Of a stretch of 36,444 nt of DNA, positions 31,342 to 36,444 are shown in pieces. Position 1 is the first letter of the stretch; every line of letters starts with the position of its first letter. The notes beneath the pieces are model-generated. The model made no database searches. It was not told the origin of the DNA and worked only from the letters and a program-made list of their open reading frames with translations. Both the position numbers and the translations under genes were made by a program. The DNA lies in the NCBI GenBank assembly GCA_014444615.1, contig PVXE01000044.1, positions 1 to 36,444 on the forward strand, given 5' to 3'. The stretch comes from Tagaea sp. CACIAM 22H2. Its GTDB lineage: Bacteria; Pseudomonadota; Alphaproteobacteria; CACIAM-22H2.

Positions 31342-31800
31342 TTATTTTACCGCACGCGAACGCGCTGATTTAACGGATTTATCCGCGACGGGCGGGATCG
31401 AGTAGGTTCCCGTCACATGCGCGACGGGCTCGCGCTCGCCCTTCGAATAGATCGCGACTTCCATCACCGCCAGGCGCTTGCCGAGCTTCAGGATGCGCCC
31501 GTCGGCGATCAAGTCCTTCGGCGCGGGCTTGCGCAGGAAGTTGATGTTGAGATTGGTCGTGACCGCGAGTTCGACGCGGCCGATCAAGCTCAGCACCACG
31601 ACATACATCGTGAAATCGGCGAGTGCCATCATCGTGGGCCCCGAAATCGTGCCGCCGGGCCGCACGAAATCCGGCTTGTAGGGCATGCGCACGATCGCCT
31701 GCCCCGCCTTCAGCTTGTCGATTTTTGGCGACAAAGATGCGGCCACGGGCAGCGATTCCGCGACGATGTCGAAGATTTCGGTCTTGGTGATGCGGCTCAT
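31342..31800 (-). CDS. PaaI-type hotdog-fold thioesterase
   Basis: A 152-residue single hotdog domain of the acyl-CoA thioesterase PaaI group. The catalytic-helix segment reads RPGGTISGPTMMALADFTMY, with the glycine-rich turn and acidic residue expected, followed by the strand VTTNLNINFLRKP and the terminal strand AHVTGTYSIPP. The substrate is unknown. It lies upstream of rplM in the same direction, an order I recall from other alphaproteobacteria, and is divergent from the crotonase gene across a 63-base spacer in which I see no convincing promoter. Confidence 0.88.
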   Translation of the reverse strand: MSRITKTEIFDIVAESLPVAASLSPKIDKLKAGQAIVRMPYKPDFVRPGGTISGPTMMALADFTMYVVVLSLIGRVELAVTTNLNINFLRKPAPKDLIADGRILKLGKRLAVMEVAIYSKGEREPVAHVTGTYSIPPVADKSVKSARSRAVK

Positions 31801-31863
31801 CTATCGTGCTTGCGTTGGCGTTTCGACGCGCCCAAATTGCCGTAAATAGACGCGGAGGAACAG

Positions 31864-32658
31864 ATGCCCGATTCCGCTCTCGACACCTCGATTTTGCTGC
31901 GCAGCGACAAAGACGGCGTCGCGACCCTCACCCTCAACCGGCCCGATGCGCGCAATGCGCTGTCGGTGGCGCTGATGACGGCGCTGGAAGACGCGTTTGC
32001 GAAGCTCGGCGCCGACAAATCGGTGAAGGCGATCGTGATCGCCGGTGCGGGCCCCGCCTTCTGCGCGGGCCACGACCTGAAGGAAGTCCGCGCCAATCCG
32101 CAGCGCGAATTCTACGAAGCCTTGTTCGCGCAATGCTCGCGGCTGATGACGGCGATCGTGCGCTGCCCCAAGCCGGTCATCGCGCGCGTGCATGGCGTGG
32201 CGACCGCCGCGGGCTGCCAATTGGTTGCGAGCTGCGATCTCGCCGTCGCCGCATCCGATACGCGCTTCGCCACACCGGGCGTGAATATCGGCTTGTTCTG
32301 CTCGACGCCGATGGTGGCGCTGTCGCGCAACGTGGGCCGCAAGGCGGCGATGGAAATGCTGCTGACCGGCGACATGATCTCGGCCGAGCGCGCCGTCGCG
32401 ATCGGCCTGATCAACCGAGCGGTGGTCAAGGCCGAGCTTTGCGACACGGTCGACCGGCTCGCGGCGCAAATCGCGAGCAAGTCGCCGTTGACGCTGAAGA
32501 TCGGCAAGGAAGCCTTCTATCGCCAAGCGGAGATGAGCCTCGACGACGCCTACGCCTATGCCAGTCGCACGATGACCGAGAACATGCTCGCCCGCGACGC
32601 GGAGGAAGGCATCGACGCCTTCATCCAAAAGCGCCCGCCGGTGTGGGAAGGACGCTGA
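31864..32658 (+). CDS. Crotonase-fold protein lacking the hydratase glutamates
   Basis: A 264-residue enoyl-CoA hydratase/isomerase-fold protein. The first oxyanion-hole segment is AFCAGHDLKEV and the second HGVATAAGCQL. In authentic crotonase the two catalytic glutamates lie in GGGCEL and FGQPEI; here they align with Gln119 (AAGCQL) and Gly139 (FATPGVNIG). It therefore should not be a normal hydratase, and it resembles the ECHDC3 group, whose activity is unclear. It should still bind acyl-CoA. GGAGGA five bases upstream fixes the ATG. It runs into the CoA-binding protein gene one base after its stop, and is divergent from the thioesterase gene, so all three may handle CoA esters. Confidence 0.9.
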   Translation: MPDSALDTSILLRSDKDGVATLTLNRPDARNALSVALMTALEDAFAKLGADKSVKAIVIAGAGPAFCAGHDLKEVRANPQREFYEALFAQCSRLMTAIVRCPKPVIARVHGVATAAGCQLVASCDLAVAASDTRFATPGVNIGLFCSTPMVALSRNVGRKAAMEMLLTGDMISAERAVAIGLINRAVVKAELCDTVDRLAAQIASKSPLTLKIGKEAFYRQAEMSLDDAYAYASRTMTENMLARDAEEGIDAFIQKRPPVWEGR

Positions 32659-32659
32659 A

Positions 32660-33151
32660 ATGGACCATAGCGATTACGCCGATTCTTATATCCGCGACAT
32701 TCTGCGCGACACCAAGACCATCGCGATGGTCGGCGCCTCCACCAACTGGGCGCGGCCCAGCTTCTTCGCGATGAAGTATCTCCAAGCCAAAGGCTTTCGC
32801 GTGATCCCGGTTAATCCGGGCGCAGCTGGCCAAGACCTGCTCGGTGAGAAAGTCCACGCGACGCTCAAAGACATTCCGGAAAAGATCGACATGGTCGACG
32901 TGTTCCGCGCGTCCGAGCATGTCGGGCCGATCGCCGACGAAGCGATCGCGATCGGCGCCAAGGTGCTGTGGCTTCAGCTGGGCGTCGTCAACGAAGAGGC
33001 CGCGCGCAAGGCCGAGGCCGCCGGGATCAAGGTCGTGATGAATCGCTGCCCCAAGATCGAGTTCGGCCGTTTGTCGGGCGAACTGTCCTGGGGCGGCATC
33101 AATTCCGGCGTCATCACGGCCAAGCGGCCGCGCGTCGAGCGGCGGGTTTAA
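32660..33151 (+). CDS. CoA-binding-domain protein (YccU type)
   Basis: A 163-residue stand-alone Rossmann-fold CoA-binding protein of the kind related to the succinyl-CoA synthetase alpha N-terminus. Typical text is TKTIAMVGASTNWARPSFFA at the nucleotide loop, GFRVIPVNPG, DMVDVFRASEHV, KVLWLQLGVVNEEA and VVMNRCPKIE. No ligase domain is attached. The physiological role is unknown. The ATG begins one base after the crotonase stop, a tightly coupled pair. Confidence 0.9.
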   Translation: MDHSDYADSYIRDILRDTKTIAMVGASTNWARPSFFAMKYLQAKGFRVIPVNPGAAGQDLLGEKVHATLKDIPEKIDMVDVFRASEHVGPIADEAIAIGAKVLWLQLGVVNEEAARKAEAAGIKVVMNRCPKIEFGRLSGELSWGGINSGVITAKRPRVERRV

Positions 33152-33169
33152 GCCGCCGCTTTCGCCGGC
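33152..33169. terminator. Imperfect hairpin between convergent CoA-binding and alaS genes
   Basis: Seven-base arms GCCGCCG and CGCCGGC pair at six of seven positions around a CTTT loop. GCTTTCTTT follows on the plus strand, so it may terminate the crotonase/CoA-binding transcript. It begins directly at that gene's stop codon. Confidence 0.45.
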
Positions 33170-33176
33170 GCTTTCT

Positions 33177-35840
<2,664 letters not shown>

Positions 35841-35878
35841 GGGGCGGCGGCACTCGGAAATTGCTGCGGGACCGCCAC

Positions 35879-35906
35879 ATTTAACGGTCGCACCCGCCCC
35901 CGTCAA
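35879..35906 (-). promoter_or_regulatory. alaS: Promoter of alaS
   Basis: TTGACG (35906-35901) and TTAAAT (35884-35879) are separated by 16 bases. The predicted start near 35872 gives a leader of about 32 bases. Confidence 0.55.
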
Positions 35907-35919
35907 ACCCCCGGCGCAT

Positions 35920-35978
35920 AAACGAAAACCGGGCCGGCGGGGCGCACCACATGGGATTTACCGCCCGGCCGACCCGGT
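35920..35978 (-). terminator. recA: Probable recA terminator
   Basis: A long stem pairs 35928-35944 with 35962-35978 (15 pairs, two mismatches) around a 17-base loop. On the minus strand it closes with CCCGGT and continues TTTCGTTT. It begins about 97 bases after the recA stop and ends just before the alaS promoter. Confidence 0.6.
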
Positions 35979-36075
35979 ATGGGGCCCGGACCATCCCCCG
36001 GGATCGGAAAGATCAGGGGATGTGCGGGGCCAAAATCATCGGAAACGAGGAACCGGACCGGAAGCCCGGCGAGGC

Positions 36076-36444
36076 TTAGTTATCCCCGCCGGAGTTGTCC
36101 GCCATCATCGCGTTGGCGACGAGACCTGAATTGGCGCGAATGGCCTTTTCGATCGCGTCGGCGATTTCCGGGTGTTCCTTGAGGTAGTTGCGCGCGTTTT
36201 CGCGCCCCTGCCCGATCCGGTCGCCGTCGTAGGAGAACCAGGCGCCCGATTTCTCGACCACGCCGGCTTTGACGCCGAGGTCGATGATCTCGCCCATCTT
36301 CGACACGCCCTCGCCGTACATGATGTCGAATTCGACGACCTTGAACGGCGGGGCCATCTTGTTCTTCACGACCTTGACGCGCGTCTGGTTGCCCACGACG
36401 TCGTCCTTGTCCTTGATGGCGCCGATGCGGCGGATGTCGAGGCG
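36076..36444 (-). CDS. recA: Recombinase RecA (C-terminal part)
   Basis: The last 122 residues of RecA, the DNA strand-exchange protein and SOS co-protease; the start and ATP-binding Walker A lie beyond the window. Recognisable text includes [17 protein letters not shown] (DNA-binding loop end and following strand), [37 protein letters not shown] and the acidic tail [10 protein letters not shown]. The upstream SOS operator is not visible. It is followed by alaS in the same direction, the usual alphaproteobacterial order. Confidence 0.97.
   Translation of the reverse strand, partial: RLDIRRIGAIKDKDDVVGNQTRVKVVKNKMAPPFKVVEFDIMYGEGVSKMGEIIDLGVKAGVVEKSGAWFSYDGDRIGQGRENARNYLKEHPEIADAIEKAIRANSGLVANAMMADNSGGDN

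Overview
The window looks like chromosomal DNA from a high-GC alphaproteobacterium, most likely of the Rhodospirillales type. Reasons: the recA-alaS gene order, the thioesterase-rplM-rpsI-argC neighbourhood, the aminotransferase-hom-glpX-recJ cluster, a class I PHA synthase, a type 2 ArgC, and several promoters of the TTGAC form. No genus can be named from the sequence alone. Coding density is very high and many genes overlap by 1 to 8 bases. I see no tRNA, rRNA, insertion sequence, CRISPR array, phage gene or other clear sign of recent transfer.

Layout. (1) Bases 1-7.9 kb: the end of an FAD-dependent amine/amino-acid oxidoreductase, a pentapeptide-repeat protein, a large AsmA/DUF748-like envelope protein, a tiny YjfB-type motility protein, a second pentapeptide-repeat protein paralogous to the first, and a soluble histidine kinase translationally coupled to that second protein. 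(2) 7.9-13.2 kb, minus strand: an alanine/LL-DAP-type aminotransferase, homoserine dehydrogenase, GlpX fructose-bisphosphatase and RecJ, joined by overlaps; the kinase and second pentapeptide gene continue the same strand and may share the transcript. (3) 13.5-20.4 kb, plus strand: an accessory catabolic block of aldehyde dehydrogenase, DUF3830 protein, a complete polyamine/opine-type ABC importer (binding protein, two permeases, ATPase) and a LysR regulator overlapping the ATPase gene. (4) 20.4-26.6 kb: an OmpA-like lipoprotein divergent from PHA synthase, then a DUF1800/DUF1501 secreted pair. (5) 26.6-33.2 kb: aspartate-semialdehyde dehydrogenase, a small secreted protein, gamma-carbonic anhydrase, ArgC, a GNAT acetyltransferase, ribosomal proteins S9 and L13, a hotdog thioesterase, a crotonase-fold protein and a CoA-binding protein. 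(6) 33.2-36.4 kb: alaS and the 3' end of recA.

How the genes connect. Asd and Hom are consecutive steps of aspartate-family amino-acid synthesis, although they sit in separate operons. The ABC importer, DUF3830 protein, LysR and aldehyde dehydrogenase look like one uptake-and-oxidation unit for an unidentified, probably amine- or acid-type, substrate.

The most interesting signals are regulatory. A perfect 13-bp terminator hairpin after asd contains the start codons of the next gene. A 14-bp UUCG hairpin separates the binding-protein gene from the permeases. The rplM promoter and leader hairpin are unusually legible. There is a 13-bp inverted repeat before the DUF3830 operon, and an orphan nine-base Shine-Dalgarno match upstream of the aminotransferase. 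I found no clear case for a wholly new defence or mobile system. The best candidate for an undescribed functional unit is the kinase plus paired pentapeptide proteins. All calls rest on reading the sequence and recalling protein families; no database search was run.
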